Positions 8,141 to 17,864 of a DNA stretch of 64,000 bases are shown piece after piece (positions within the stretch are counted from its first letter, which is position 1; the number at the start of each line of letters is the position of its first letter). The stretch covers positions 23,484 to 87,483 of the forward strand of contig DUOX01000040.1 in assembly GCA_012838665.1 (NCBI GenBank). Direction: 5' to 3'. The DNA is from Clostridiales bacterium. Its GTDB lineage: Bacteria > Bacillota > Clostridia > Oscillospirales > Oscillospiraceae. Both the position numbers and the translations under genes were made by a program. The notes beneath the pieces were generated by a model, which was given only the letters and a program-made list of their open reading frames with translations, was not told the DNA's origin and made no database searches.

Positions 8141-9574
8141 ATGGACGAGCTTAAGACTTTTACCGCTTTGGAGCTGGCCCGGCTGATGCGGAAAGGCCGG
8201 CTCTCCCCGGTGGAACTTGCCCGAGCCTCATTGGATGCCATCGAGAGGGAAAACAAAGAAATAAACGCGGTCATAACCATTACCGGAGAGCGGGCAATGG
8301 ATCAGGCCAGACGTGTTGAAAAACGGCTCCTAGCGGGGGAGGAAATATCGCCCCTGGCGGGAGTGCCAATTATAATAAAGGATAATATTCTGGTCGAGGG
8401 CGTTAGGATGACCTGCGCGTCACGGATGCTTGAAAATTATATTGCCCCCTATGACGCGGGCGTAGTTGAGATGCTGGAAAAAGCAGGACTTGTCATAGTG
8501 GGCAAGGCCAATATGGACGAATTTGCCATGGGTAGCACCGGGGAGACCTCTATTTTCGGCCCGGCTTTGTTGCCCGGTAACAAAGACTACTGTGCAGGCG
8601 GGTCTTCTTCGGGAAGTGCGGCGGCAGTTGCCGCGGGAATGGCGCTCCTGTCCCTGGGCAGCGATACCGGCGGCTCTGTCCGGGTGCCTGCGTCTTATTG
8701 CGGAATATGGGGCATAAAACCCACCTATGGCGCGGTGTCCAGATATGGCATGGTTACCCATGCCTCCTCCCTTGAGCAAATCGGGCCCATGGCCAAAAGC
8801 GGGGCGGATTTGGTTGCCCTTCTGGAGCTGTGCGCCGGCGCGGACTGGCGGAACGCCACCAGCGTCGGGCTGCCCTCTTCAGGTTCTTATGATGAGCCGC
8901 CCCAGATTAATATCCTGAAAATTGCCGTACCTCAGGAGTTAACTGAGGGCTGCACTTCCGGAGTGCATGATGTGTTTTGGGGCTGCGTGGAAAAGCTAAA
9001 GGCTTTGGGAGCCCGGGTGGATACGATATCCATTCCGGAGCTACGCTATACCCTTGCGGCCTATAATGTGATATCCTGCGCCGAGGCCAGCTCAAATTTG
9101 AGCCGGTTCGACGGTATCCGTTTTGGCCTGCCGGGCGTGGGCGCCGATTTCGAGGAGCGCATAAGAAACAGCCGGGGGCAGGGCTTTGGCAGGGAGGTCA
9201 AGCGCCGCATACTTCTTGGAACATACGTTTTGAGCGAGAAGCAGTACGAGTCCAGATTCCTTAAAGCCCGCGAGGCCGCAAGGCGCATTAAAGAGGCCCT
9301 CGAAGCGGTGATGTCGGAATATTTCCTGATTTTATGCCCCACCACAAAGACTACGGCACCTTGTCTGGGGCAGGACTTGGAACCCGAAACCGGAGTCTGT
9401 AACTTTGATACCAATACGGCGGCGGCAAATCTGACGGGTTTACCTGCAGTGAGTTTTCCCTTTGGCGCCGACGAAAAGGGCCTGCCGGTGGGCCTGCACC
9501 TTATGGGCAGTGCCTTCCAGGACCGTTTTGTCATCTCGGCAGCAGAGACGATTTGCCATGAGGTGAGCCTATGA
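8141..9574 (+). CDS. gatA: GatCAB amidotransferase subunit A
   Basis: Amidase subunit that frees ammonia from glutamine for the conversion of misacylated Glu-tRNA(Gln) or Asp-tRNA(Asn). At 477 residues it is of normal length. The amidase signature is intact: PIIIKDNI with the catalytic lysine near residue 75, and GGSSSGSAAAVAAGM plus LGSDTGGSVRVPAS holding the Ser-cisSer-Lys triad. The stop overlaps the start of gatB by four bases (ATGA), so translation is coupled. Confidence 0.97.
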   Translation: MDELKTFTALELARLMRKGRLSPVELARASLDAIERENKEINAVITITGERAMDQARRVEKRLLAGEEISPLAGVPIIIKDNILVEGVRMTCASRMLENYIAPYDAGVVEMLEKAGLVIVGKANMDEFAMGSTGETSIFGPALLPGNKDYCAGGSSSGSAAAVAAGMALLSLGSDTGGSVRVPASYCGIWGIKPTYGAVSRYGMVTHASSLEQIGPMAKSGADLVALLELCAGADWRNATSVGLPSSGSYDEPPQINILKIAVPQELTEGCTSGVHDVFWGCVEKLKALGARVDTISIPELRYTLAAYNVISCAEASSNLSRFDGIRFGLPGVGADFEERIRNSRGQGFGREVKRRILLGTYVLSEKQYESRFLKAREAARRIKEALEAVMSEYFLILCPTTKTTAPCLGQDLEPETGVCNFDTNTAAANLTGLPAVSFPFGADEKGLPVGLHLMGSAFQDRFVISAAETICHEVSL

Positions 9575-10992
9575 GTTGGCAGATAGATGTTGGTCTCGAG
9601 GTGCATGTGGAGCTGAATACAGCCTCCAAGATTTTTTGTTCCTGCTCTACGGCTTTCGGAGCGGGGCCCAATAGCCTGTGCTGCCCGGTTTGCACAGGCC
9701 ATCCGGGGGCGCTGCCTGTTTTCAACAAAAAAGTATTGGAGTATGCTGTCCGCACGGGCCTTGCCCTGGGCTGCGAAATTGCAGACATAACTTTTTTCGA
9801 CAGAAAAAACTATTTTTATCCCGATCAGCCCCGGGGCTATCAAATTAGCCAGCTATATGCCACCGTCTGCAGGGGCGGGGGGCTGGAAATCGACGGGCCT
9901 GGGGGTTCCAGACTTATACCCTTAATTGAGCTCCATATGGAAGACGATGCGGGAAAACTGGTGTATGGAGAAAATGGGGAACTTTACATCGACTACAACC
10001 GCAGCGGCGTGCCCCTGTTGGAAATCGTCACGGCTCCGGAACTCCACAGTGACTGGGAGGTTTCCGCCTTTCTGGAAGAACTGATTGGTGTTCTGCGCGC
10101 CATCGGCGTGTCAGACTGCCGCATGCAGGAAGGCTCCATGCGCGTGGATGTGAACCTTTCCGTGCGCCGGAAGGGTGAAAGCCTTGGAACGCGGACGGAA
10201 ATGAAAAACCTCAGTTCCCTACGGTCAGTCCGGCAGGCCATAAGATATGAGTCCAAAAGGCAGATAGAAATATTGGAATCGGGGGGGAACATAGAAAACG
10301 AGACCCGGCGCTGGGACGAGGATAGGGGTATTAGCCTTCCCATGCGGGCGAAGGAGGAAAAGGAGGATTACCGATATTTCCCCGACCCCGACCTGCCTCC
10401 GGTGAAAATAAGCAGGGAGCTGCTTGAGACCCAGAGGGGTCTTATTCCTGAGCTGCCCCGGGCAAAACGCAGACGTTATATGCGGGACTTTATGCTTCCG
10501 GAGCAGGACTGCCGTACCCTGACCGCGGATATTTCCGTGGCAAAACTCTTTGAAGAGACAGTGTCCCTGGGTATCCCGCCCCTGGAGGCTTCCAAATGGA
10601 TATGCGGCGATTATCTCCGCCTGATGAAGGAGGGGGCAGGGGAGCATATGACGGCCGAAAAGCTGGCCCGCATAATCACTATGGTCTCTGAAGGCATGCT
10701 CACAAGGGCAAACGGCCGCCAGGTGCTGGAGGCTTTGTTTTATACACAGGGAGACCCGGATAAATACGCCGAGGAAAAGGGCCTGTTCAGGATAGATGAC
10801 AGAAACGCGGTGGAGAAGGCAGTCAGGGAGATAATGGAAAATTTCCCCGTGCAGGTTGAGGAATGTCGGGCGGGCAAACAAAAGCTGATGGACTTTTTAA
10901 TGGGACAGGTTATGCGTAAACTTGAAGGCAGGGGCGACCCTTCCCTGATTATGAGTTTATTAAATAATGCTATTTTTCAAGACAAGCAATAA
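9571..10992 (+). CDS. gatB: GatCAB amidotransferase subunit B
   Basis: Kinase/transamidase subunit that phosphorylates the mischarged aminoacyl-tRNA and uses ammonia from GatA. 473 residues, normal length. It opens VGLEVHVELNTASKIFCSCS with the zinc cysteines CSCS and CCPVCTGHPGALP, contains DKNYFYPD-like and DYNRSGVPLLEIVT motifs, and ends with the YqeY-like tail. Last intact gene of the gatCAB operon. Confidence 0.97.
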   Translation: MSWQIDVGLEVHVELNTASKIFCSCSTAFGAGPNSLCCPVCTGHPGALPVFNKKVLEYAVRTGLALGCEIADITFFDRKNYFYPDQPRGYQISQLYATVCRGGGLEIDGPGGSRLIPLIELHMEDDAGKLVYGENGELYIDYNRSGVPLLEIVTAPELHSDWEVSAFLEELIGVLRAIGVSDCRMQEGSMRVDVNLSVRRKGESLGTRTEMKNLSSLRSVRQAIRYESKRQIEILESGGNIENETRRWDEDRGISLPMRAKEEKEDYRYFPDPDLPPVKISRELLETQRGLIPELPRAKRRRYMRDFMLPEQDCRTLTADISVAKLFEETVSLGIPPLEASKWICGDYLRLMKEGAGEHMTAEKLARIITMVSEGMLTRANGRQVLEALFYTQGDPDKYAEEKGLFRIDDRNAVEKAVREIMENFPVQVEECRAGKQKLMDFLMGQVMRKLEGRGDPSLIMSLLNNAIFQDKQ

Positions 10993-10999
10993 GCATAAA

Positions 11000-11330
11000 A
11001 TGAATTCACAAATATCCGGCAGCAATTTCTGGCCTACGCAGGTTTGCTGGGATTTAAAAAAAGCTGGTCCGGCCTAATTGCCCTTTTGTTAACCGCCGCG
11101 TTTCCTTTCATCGGCTTGTTCTCGGCCTTTGGTTTTTTTATGGATGGGGCACGGCTCATCTTCTGTCGATGCTCACCGTTTTTAATCTGCATACCGCGGC
11201 CCGTGAGGTTCAGTTACTAATATTCGCCCTAGTTTTTGTTATTTACGCAGCCATTTGGTGCATATTTCGCTACGTAAGAAAAACACGACAAAAACAATCC
11301 CTGGTAAATAGCGCACAAAAACATAAAAAA
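11000..11330 (+). pseudogene. Decayed small integral membrane protein gene
   Basis: Three overlapping frames give one plausible protein: MNSQISG from ATG at 11000, then QQFLAYAGLLGFKKSW followed by GLIALLLTAAFPFIGLFSAF, then HLLSMLTVFNL and VQLLIFALVFVIYAAIWCIF ending in a basic RYVRKTRQKQ tail. The hydrophobic segments suggest two or three membrane helices. Frame changes are needed near 11020 and near 11145. The last frame reads on through the terminator, so the original stop is also lost. I do not recognise the family. Chance hydrophobic reading is the alternative. Confidence 0.4.
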
Positions 11331-11354
11331 CACCTGCGTACGCAGGTGTTTTTT
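11325..11354. terminator. Bidirectional terminator, 30-bp perfect palindrome
   Basis: AAAAAACACCTGCGT and ACGCAGGTGTTTTTT are perfect reverse complements with no loop spacer. T-tracts on both strands fit convergent use by the gatCAB side and the Nudix gene. Confidence 0.9.
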
Positions 11355-11357
11355 GCT

Positions 11358-11954
11358 TTATTGCAAGTATTCCAATACGATTTGCGACCAGGTCTCCATT
11401 TCCGGGGAAAGCTGCGGTAATTTGCTAATGTCCACCCATTCTCCGGTCAGCTTTTCGGTTTCCCTGACCCTGACCTCGCCGTCAGTTTCCAGTATGTAGC
11501 ACAGCCCCAAATGGACGCTGCCGACGCCGTTGGTGTCGTCGTTAATGAGCCCTTTAAACTGCAGGTTTATGGAGCCCTGAAGGGCCACTTCTTCCGTCAG
11601 TTCCCGCATGAGGCCGTTCATGAGCGCATCTTCGCCGCCGTCAGCCTGGCAGTTGATGTGTCCGCCAACACCCAGGGACAGCAGACCGTGAAGGCGGGAC
11701 TCACCCCCTTTTTTAAGGCGGCGGAGCAAATAGGCCTGCTCCCCCCAGCGAATCACTACATAGGGGATAATCTGCTTGTATGCTGGGTCCTCCTCGGCTT
11801 CCGGCCGGGGCAAAAACTCGTGGTATTGGGAAATAATACTCAAAACTTTATCGGTATTGTCAGTTATAAGTCCTTTTTCAGCCAAATACGGGGACAGGTG
11901 CTCGGTTTTTACCACCAGCACCATTTCTGTCGTTTTCGTTTTACTCAAAGCCAA
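11358..11954 (-). CDS. Nudix-type phosphoesterase
   Basis: About 198 residues related to the MutT/Nudix predicted phosphoesterases. The Nudix-like helix is GGHINCQADGGEDALMNG followed by LMRELTEEVAL, a slightly shifted version of the canonical box, with REL and EE intact. The N-terminal part (MVLVVKTEHLSPYL) is typical of a subgroup that starts with a short strand. TTG at 11954 is chosen because GGAGG lies six bases upstream; the longer ATG at 11987 lacks a site. The substrate is unknown. Confidence 0.8.
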   Translation of the reverse strand: MALSKTKTTEMVLVVKTEHLSPYLAEKGLITDNTDKVLSIISQYHEFLPRPEAEEDPAYKQIIPYVVIRWGEQAYLLRRLKKGGESRLHGLLSLGVGGHINCQADGGEDALMNGLMRELTEEVALQGSINLQFKGLINDDTNGVGSVHLGLCYILETDGEVRVRETEKLTGEWVDISKLPQLSPEMETWSQIVLEYLQ

Positions 11955-12198
11955 TCCAAGCCTCCGTTTTACTCTTTTGTGCCTCATATTATGAAACAGA
12001 CTGCGATTAAAACATAATTGCCGCTGCGGGACTATTATATCATTTTATCCGCTCTTTTTCATCTAAAATATATAAATTCGGCAACTTTTTGCTTAAAGAA
12101 GTTAGTTTCCTTTTAGCTTGCGCGGGCCTTCCCCGTATGGTAATATTATCAAAGCGCCTTTTAAGAGACATAAATTTGCGAGACTAAGGAGCGTTCCA

Positions 12199-13470
12199 AT
12201 GACAGAGAGAGTTTTCCTGCCCGGCGATATAATGCTGCCCAAGGGGGCGGATTTGGAACTGTGGAGCGTCATTGCCTGCGATCAATTCACCTCGGAGCCC
12301 GAATACTGGGAGGCTGTGGAGGCCAGGGTGGGGGATGCTCCCTCGACTTTGCGCCTAATGCTGCCCGAGGCATATTTAGGATTTCGGGATACCCAGGCAG
12401 AAATGAAAAAGATTGAAGCCACAATGGAGGAATACCTGAGCAGAGGTATATTCCAGACGATTTGCAACTCATACATTTACACGGAGCGGCAGCTTTCCGA
12501 TGGGAATACCCGCCGGGGGCTTCTGGGGATTTTGGACCTGGAGCAGTACGATTACAGGGAAAATGCCTGCTGCCTTGTGCATCCGACGGAAGGGATTGTT
12601 GAAGACCGGCTCCCGCCCCGGATAGAAGTAAGAAAAAAGGCCCGGTTGGAGATGCCCCATATTGTGGTTTTTATCGACGACCCTGACTGTTCTGTAATTG
12701 ACCCCATAGTTTACTCTCTCGAGTCCCCGGAGCTGTTGTATGACTTCGACCTCATGGACGGGGGCGGCCACATTATGGGCTGGTATGTCGGTGGCCAAAA
12801 GGCTCTGGACGTGGAGAAGGCGTTGCAGAGACTCGCCGACCCCCGGGTGCTGAAGGAAAAATATCATATGTCGGATGATAAGCCCCCGGTGGTCTTTGCG
12901 GTAGGGGACGGCAACCACAGCCTGGCTGCGGCAAAACTGTACTGGGAAGGCCTGAAGAGCACTCTTACCGATGAAGATAAGGAAAATCACCCCGCCCGGT
13001 ACAGCATGGTGGAGCTTGTGAACATCCACGACAGCTCCGTAAACTTTGAGCCGATTCACAGGGTTATTTTTGGCACGGACTCAGGCCGCTTTATGGAAGA
13101 GGCACGAAAATTCTGGGCCAAGGCGGGAGAAAAAGGGGAGAGGAGCCACAGTATAAGTCTGGCGGCCGACTCCGAAACCGGGGACATAGAGGCGTCCTTT
13201 TCCACAATTGGCGAGCTTATTGAAGCCGCCGATAGATTCTGCGGAGATTATATTTCCGCCTTTGGCGGCAGGCTGGACTATATACACGGGGATGAAACGG
13301 CCCTTTCCATGGCTTTGCGCCCCGGCTGTGCCGGCATGCTGCTTCCCAGAATGGACAAGAAGGAGCTGTTCCCCAGTATTATAAAAAACGGCGCCTTCCC
13401 CAGAAAAAGCTTTTCCATAGGCCATGCCCGGGATAAGAGATATTATCTTGAGTGCAGATTGATTAAGTGA
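12199..13470 (+). CDS. DUF1015 family protein
   Basis: 423-residue cytoplasmic protein of the DUF1015 (SpsC-like) family, found widely in Firmicutes and often in single copy. Recognisable parts are FLPGDIMLPKGADLELWSVI with the CDQFTSEPEYW motif near residue 25, and VFAVGDGNHSLAAAK in the middle. ATG at 12199 follows AAGGAG; an upstream in-frame ATG has no site. The function is unknown. It is monocistronic and followed by a strong hairpin terminator. Confidence 0.85.
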   Translation: MTERVFLPGDIMLPKGADLELWSVIACDQFTSEPEYWEAVEARVGDAPSTLRLMLPEAYLGFRDTQAEMKKIEATMEEYLSRGIFQTICNSYIYTERQLSDGNTRRGLLGILDLEQYDYRENACCLVHPTEGIVEDRLPPRIEVRKKARLEMPHIVVFIDDPDCSVIDPIVYSLESPELLYDFDLMDGGGHIMGWYVGGQKALDVEKALQRLADPRVLKEKYHMSDDKPPVVFAVGDGNHSLAAAKLYWEGLKSTLTDEDKENHPARYSMVELVNIHDSSVNFEPIHRVIFGTDSGRFMEEARKFWAKAGEKGERSHSISLAADSETGDIEASFSTIGELIEAADRFCGDYISAFGGRLDYIHGDETALSMALRPGCAGMLLPRMDKKELFPSIIKNGAFPRKSFSIGHARDKRYYLECRLIK

Positions 13471-13476
13471 ATATAG

Positions 13477-13508
13477 CCAGGGCCGGCTGAAAGCCGGCCC
13501 TGGAAATT
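13477..13508 (+). terminator. Intrinsic terminator after the DUF1015 gene
   Basis: CCAGGGCCGGCT and AGCCGGCCCTGG pair perfectly around GAA and are followed by AAATTTTTG. The stem core is the same as in the hairpin at 13991 on the other side of the VOC gene. Confidence 0.88.
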
Positions 13509-13521
13509 TTTGTGTAGCAAA

Positions 13522-13893
13522 CTAATTTTTTGAAGGCACTATTTCCAGCCAGTAACCGTCCGGGTCAGTAATGAAATAGATTCCCATTTCAGGATTTTCC
13601 ATTTCAATGCAGCCCATCTTCTCATGGTGGGCGTGAGCCGCCTCATAATCCTCCGTCACAAAAGCCAAATGGAATTCGCAGTCACCCAGGTCATACGGCC
13701 TGTCGTACTGTTTCATCCAAGTAAGCTCTAGCCTGAATTGGCTCTCATCATTTCCAAGGTAGCAGATTTCCCAACTGCCGTCTTCGGCTTTTTTACGGCT
13801 CAGTACGTCCAACCCCAGCGCTTCCGTATAAAACTTTATCGAACGCTCCAAGTCAAACACATTAAAATTCTGGTGATCCATTTTGAATTTCAT
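13522..13893 (-). CDS. VOC / lactoylglutathione lyase-like protein
   Basis: 123-residue protein of the vicinal oxygen chelate superfamily, similar to glyoxalase I. The metal-binding pattern is present: H7 in MDHQNFNVFDLERSIKFY, a glutamate in FRLELTW, a histidine in CEFHLAFV and the terminal glutamate in DPDGYWLEIVP. ATG at 13893 has GGAGG nine bases upstream. It may remove methylglyoxal, but clostridial VOC proteins vary in substrate. Confidence 0.85.
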   Translation of the reverse strand: MKFKMDHQNFNVFDLERSIKFYTEALGLDVLSRKKAEDGSWEICYLGNDESQFRLELTWMKQYDRPYDLGDCEFHLAFVTEDYEAAHAHHEKMGCIEMENPEMGIYFITDPDGYWLEIVPSKN

Positions 13894-13990
13894 GCATTTA
13901 TACCTCCGTTTGTAAGTTTAAAACATAATAGCATACAAAGCTGTAGGATGATAGTATCAACCTGACATCAAAAAATAAAAATGAAAATCG

Positions 13991-14014
13991 CAGGGCCGGC
14001 AAGAGCCGGCCCTG
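13991..14014 (-). terminator. Intrinsic terminator of the ABC exporter operon
   Basis: CAGGGCCGGC and GCCGGCCCTG pair perfectly around AAGA. T-rich sequence follows on both strands, so it can serve the exporter operon read on the minus strand. Confidence 0.85.
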
Positions 14015-14077
14015 TTTTGTTTGTCTGGACAGGTGGCTAGGAATGGCCTCCCTTCATGGATATAACTATAAAAATGC

Positions 14078-16117
14078 CTAATCCAATTGATGCTGGCCCG
14101 TGTAAAGCATATAATACCTGCCCTTGTTTGCAAGCAGCTCTTCATGGCTGCCTTTTTCAATAATCTCCCCGTGCTCGACAACGGCGATTACTTTGGAATT
14201 TCGGACGGTAGAGAGGCGGTGTGCGATGACAAAGACAGTTTTGCCTTCCATCAAAGCGTCCATGCCCCGCTCGATAAGTTTTTCCGTGCGGGTGTCGATG
14301 GAGCTGGTAGCCTCGTCCAGTATCATTACCGGGTGCTTTGCCACCGCCGTGCGGGCTATGGCCAGAAGCTGGCGCTGGCCCTGGGATAGGTTTTGGCCGT
14401 TACCCGTAATCATGGTTTGATAACCGTCGGGAAGCCTACTGATAAAACCGTGGGCGTTGGCGCTTTTGGCGGCCTCAATGCATTCCTCGTCCGTAGCGTC
14501 CAGCTTGCCGTAGCGGATGTTGTCCATGACGGTGCCCGTGAAAAGGTTTGTATCCTGCAACACAATGCCTAGGCTACGCCGCAGGGATTTTTTCTCAATG
14601 TCCCGAATGTCAATGCCGTCGAAGGTAATCCGGCCGTCCTCAATTTCGTAAAACCGGTTAATAAGGTTTGTGATGGTAGTTTTTCCGGCTCCGGTGGAGC
14701 CTACGAAGGCTATCTTCTGACCGGGCTTGGCGTATACCGAAATTCCTTTCAGAACAGGCTCTCCCGGAACATAACTGAAGTAAACTTCCTTAAAGCGTAC
14801 GTCGCCCTTGACCTCCCTATATTCATAGCTGCCATCCTCTTTGGGGATTTTCCATGCCCAGAAGCCGGTGCGGCGGCCGTCTGCGGTCTCCGTAAGCTTG
14901 CCCTCGGGGGAGCGCTCCACCGTCACAAGGGAGACCCTGCCCTCGTCGATTTCGGGAGCAGCGTCCATGGTCGCAAAGATGCGCTCGGCACCGGCAATGG
15001 CGGACAGCACGTTCACCAGCTGGTTGGACATCATGTTTATGGGCATTGATATATTCTTCGTATAGTTGAGATAAACACCCAGGGAGCCTATTGTGAAACT
15101 GCTGCTGCTTATCACCCATATGCCCCCCATCACGGCGATGACCGCGTAGCAGATATTCATCACCGCCGCCAGAACCGGCATTACTATCTGACCCAGGAAG
15201 TTTGCCAGTATGGCATTTTCCCGGTAATCGTCGTTCAGCTTGGCAAACTCCTCCTTGCTTCGGGTTTCGTAGGTGAAGGCTTTTACCACCTTGAGGCCGT
15301 CTATCATTTCCTCAATGTAACCGTTAAGCCGGCCCAGGGCAGCCTGCTGCTTTTTGAACATGACCTTACTGAGGCCTCCCACCTTCTGCACTATGAGAAG
15401 GGAAAGGAAGATGACCACAAGGGTAATGATGAACATCTTCCAACTGATTTTTATCATCAGGATTATGGTGCCCGTAAAGGTTATTATTCCAGAGATAAAC
15501 TGGATAAGGCCCTGGTCCAGCATCATCTGGACCTGTTCCGCGTCGTTGGTGAAGCGGCTCATAAGCTCGCCGTGGGAATGGGCGTCGAAAAAGCTGAGGG
15601 GCAAGTCCTGGAGCTTTGAAAAGAGATCCGCGCGTATGCGGTTTATCGCCGACTGGGCCAGGCGCACCATAATCTGTCCCTGGGACAGTGTGGCCAGGAC
15701 GCCCACCAGATATATGCCGGCCAGAATCATAAGCTGCCTCGCAAGGCCGGAAAAGTCCTTTTCCACGGCGGTGATATTGGGAACTATGTAATCGTCAATA
15801 AGGGGCTTCAGGTAATATGACGCCGCCAGATTGCAGCCTGTGGACAACAGAAGAAGAATTAATATGCCTACCAGGTATACTTTTTTCTGAACCGCATAGC
15901 CCAAAATACGCAGGAGAGTGCCCTTGGCGTCCTTAGGCTTGCGGAAGTCCCTGCCGCCGCCGGGGCCGCGAACCCTGGGCATGTCCTTATATATTTTATC
16001 GTCGTCGGGGACGGTGTCCTCCATCTGTGCCTTAATCTGCTGAAAGATATTGGGCCGTTTCTTCGCTTCCTGTTGGACATTGGAGTTCCTGTTATTATTC
16101 TTAATATCTTTATGCAT
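14078..16117 (-). CDS. ABC exporter, second half-transporter (TMD-NBD)
   Basis: 679-residue half-transporter with an N-terminal six-helix ABC exporter domain and a C-terminal ATPase. The ATPase has Walker A AFVGSTGAGKTTI, Q-loop VLQDTNLFTG, ABC signature NLSQGQRQLL and Walker B MILDEATSSID with a normal glutamate. It carries a ~70-residue charged N-terminal extension and a ~40-residue insert before the ATPase, both usual in the larger partner of BmrCD-like heterodimers. It starts eight bases inside the first half-transporter gene, so the two are coupled. Confidence 0.92.
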   Translation of the reverse strand: MHKDIKNNNRNSNVQQEAKKRPNIFQQIKAQMEDTVPDDDKIYKDMPRVRGPGGGRDFRKPKDAKGTLLRILGYAVQKKVYLVGILILLLLSTGCNLAASYYLKPLIDDYIVPNITAVEKDFSGLARQLMILAGIYLVGVLATLSQGQIMVRLAQSAINRIRADLFSKLQDLPLSFFDAHSHGELMSRFTNDAEQVQMMLDQGLIQFISGIITFTGTIILMIKISWKMFIITLVVIFLSLLIVQKVGGLSKVMFKKQQAALGRLNGYIEEMIDGLKVVKAFTYETRSKEEFAKLNDDYRENAILANFLGQIVMPVLAAVMNICYAVIAVMGGIWVISSSSFTIGSLGVYLNYTKNISMPINMMSNQLVNVLSAIAGAERIFATMDAAPEIDEGRVSLVTVERSPEGKLTETADGRRTGFWAWKIPKEDGSYEYREVKGDVRFKEVYFSYVPGEPVLKGISVYAKPGQKIAFVGSTGAGKTTITNLINRFYEIEDGRITFDGIDIRDIEKKSLRRSLGIVLQDTNLFTGTVMDNIRYGKLDATDEECIEAAKSANAHGFISRLPDGYQTMITGNGQNLSQGQRQLLAIARTAVAKHPVMILDEATSSIDTRTEKLIERGMDALMEGKTVFVIAHRLSTVRNSKVIAVVEHGEIIEKGSHEELLANKGRYYMLYTGQHQLD

Positions 16118-17864
16118 TTCCCAGAACTCCTTCCTGCTGTGATGTATAGATTTCCTGATAAATAGGGCTGCGCTCTATCAGGTCCCGGTGAGTGCCTATG
16201 GATTCAATTTCGCCCTCGTCCAGGAGGATAATTTTGTCCGCCTCCATCACGGAACTTATGCGCTGGGCTATGATAAATACAGTGCAGCCTTTCAGTTCCC
16301 TGCGGAAACTCTCCCTTATTCTTGATTCCGTGTCCGAGTCCACGGCGCTAGTGGAGTCGTCCAAAATCAATATGGAGGGCTTCTTCAAAATGGCCCTGGC
16401 TATACACAGGCGCTGTCTTTGGCCGCCGGATACGTTGGTGCCGCCCTGATGAAGCTGCGTGTCAAGCCCGTCCGGGAAGGACATGACAAAGTCATAGGCC
16501 TGGGCGCTTTTCAGCGCCTGAATAATCTCCTCATCGGTGGCGTCTTCCTTGCCCCAGCGGATGTTGTCCCTTATGCTGCCGCTGAAAAGCACGTTTTTCT
16601 GAAGCACCATGCCTATTTTCCTGCGGAGGTCGGTTATTTTATAGTCCCTGACGTCTATGCCGTTTACCAGTACCCGACCCTGAGTGACGTCATAAAAACG
16701 GGGTATAAGGTTGACGAGAGAGGATTTTCCGGAGCCGGTGCCGCCTATTATTGCAACAATTTCACCGGGCTCCACTTTGAAGCTTAAGTTTTTCAAAACC
16801 TCCTCGCCGCTTCCCGTCAGTGAGTATTTGAAACTAACGTTCTCAAACTCAACAGAACTTCCCTGAAACAAATCCGTTTCCGGAGCAGCCGGTTCCGCAT
16901 GTTCCGAATCCTGAATATCGGGCACGGTTTCCAGAACCTCGTTAATTCGGGTGACGCATGCCTGGGCTCTGGTATATTGCATGAGGATAAAGGAGAACAT
17001 CATGACGCTCATCATAATCTGTTGGAGATAGGTGATAATGGCCAGCAGCTCGCCGGAGAGAAACTCTCCGTTGCCCACCATCTTTCCACCGAACCAGTAT
17101 ATGAGAAGCGTGACCATGTTCAGTATCAGCGTGGAGGTGGGGTTCATGAGTATTATGCGGGATATGGCCCTTATATTGGCCCGGGTCAGCTCGTCGTTGG
17201 CATTTTTGAATTTTTGCCGTTCGTAGTTTGCCCGGACAAAGGACTTGACAACTCTGATTGCAATAAGGTTTTCCTGTATGGTAGCATTCAGGTTGTCCAG
17301 TTTCTGCTGGTTGGCCATAAACAGGTGATGGGCAGAGCGCATGAGCAGTGTTATAACGAAAAACAGGATTGGAACGGCAAACAGATATATGATTGACAGC
17401 TTAAAGCTGTAGCCTATGACAATAATCAGGGCCACAATTAACTGGAAGGGTGCCTGGAGCAGGACCCGCAGGCTCATCTGAAGGGACGTCTGCAGTATGC
17501 GCACATCCGAGGTTGTGCGGGTGATTAAAGACGCAGTGCTGAATTTATCCACATCTGCGAAAGAAAAGTCCTGTATGTGGTTATAGAGGGACACCCGGAG
17601 ATTGGAGCCGAAACCTTGAGCCGCCAGAGACGAATTTCTTGCGGAGAGAATACCGGCAACCGCTCCTATTAAAGAGAGCAGCACCATTATGCCTCCGCAT
17701 TTCAAAATATAAGGTATGTTTGAGTTCTTAATGCCCACATCCACAATGTCCGACATCAGAGTGGGCAGGATTAGCATTATGATTGTTTCGACAAGAACAA
17801 ACATCGGGGCGATAAAGGCGGATTTCTTATATTCGCCCAGGTGCCTAGTCAGAATTTTTATCAT
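16110..17864 (-). CDS. ABC exporter, first half-transporter (TMD-NBD)
   Basis: 584-residue partner of the exporter above. Six membrane helices precede an ATPase with Walker A AIIGGTGSGKSSLV, Q-loop VLQKNVLFSG, signature NVSGGQRQRL and Walker B LILDDSTSAVD. The residue after the Walker B aspartate is D instead of the catalytic E, marking this as the degenerate ATPase site of a heterodimer. ATG at 17864 is chosen for the AAGGA site upstream; it overlaps the MarR gene by 20 bases. Drug or lipid export is inferred from the family and the MarR regulator. Confidence 0.9.
   Translation of the reverse strand: MIKILTRHLGEYKKSAFIAPMFVLVETIIMLILPTLMSDIVDVGIKNSNIPYILKCGGIMVLLSLIGAVAGILSARNSSLAAQGFGSNLRVSLYNHIQDFSFADVDKFSTASLITRTTSDVRILQTSLQMSLRVLLQAPFQLIVALIIVIGYSFKLSIIYLFAVPILFFVITLLMRSAHHLFMANQQKLDNLNATIQENLIAIRVVKSFVRANYERQKFKNANDELTRANIRAISRIILMNPTSTLILNMVTLLIYWFGGKMVGNGEFLSGELLAIITYLQQIMMSVMMFSFILMQYTRAQACVTRINEVLETVPDIQDSEHAEPAAPETDLFQGSSVEFENVSFKYSLTGSGEEVLKNLSFKVEPGEIVAIIGGTGSGKSSLVNLIPRFYDVTQGRVLVNGIDVRDYKITDLRRKIGMVLQKNVLFSGSIRDNIRWGKEDATDEEIIQALKSAQAYDFVMSFPDGLDTQLHQGGTNVSGGQRQRLCIARAILKKPSILILDDSTSAVDSDTESRIRESFRRELKGCTVFIIAQRISSVMEADKIILLDEGEIESIGTHRDLIERSPIYQEIYTSQQEGVLGNA

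Noticed and set aside
10993..11324. Continuation of the gatCAB operon with an intact fourth gene
   Set aside because: The hydrophobic frames are broken at least twice and the last one has no own stop before the terminator, so only a decayed gene is called.
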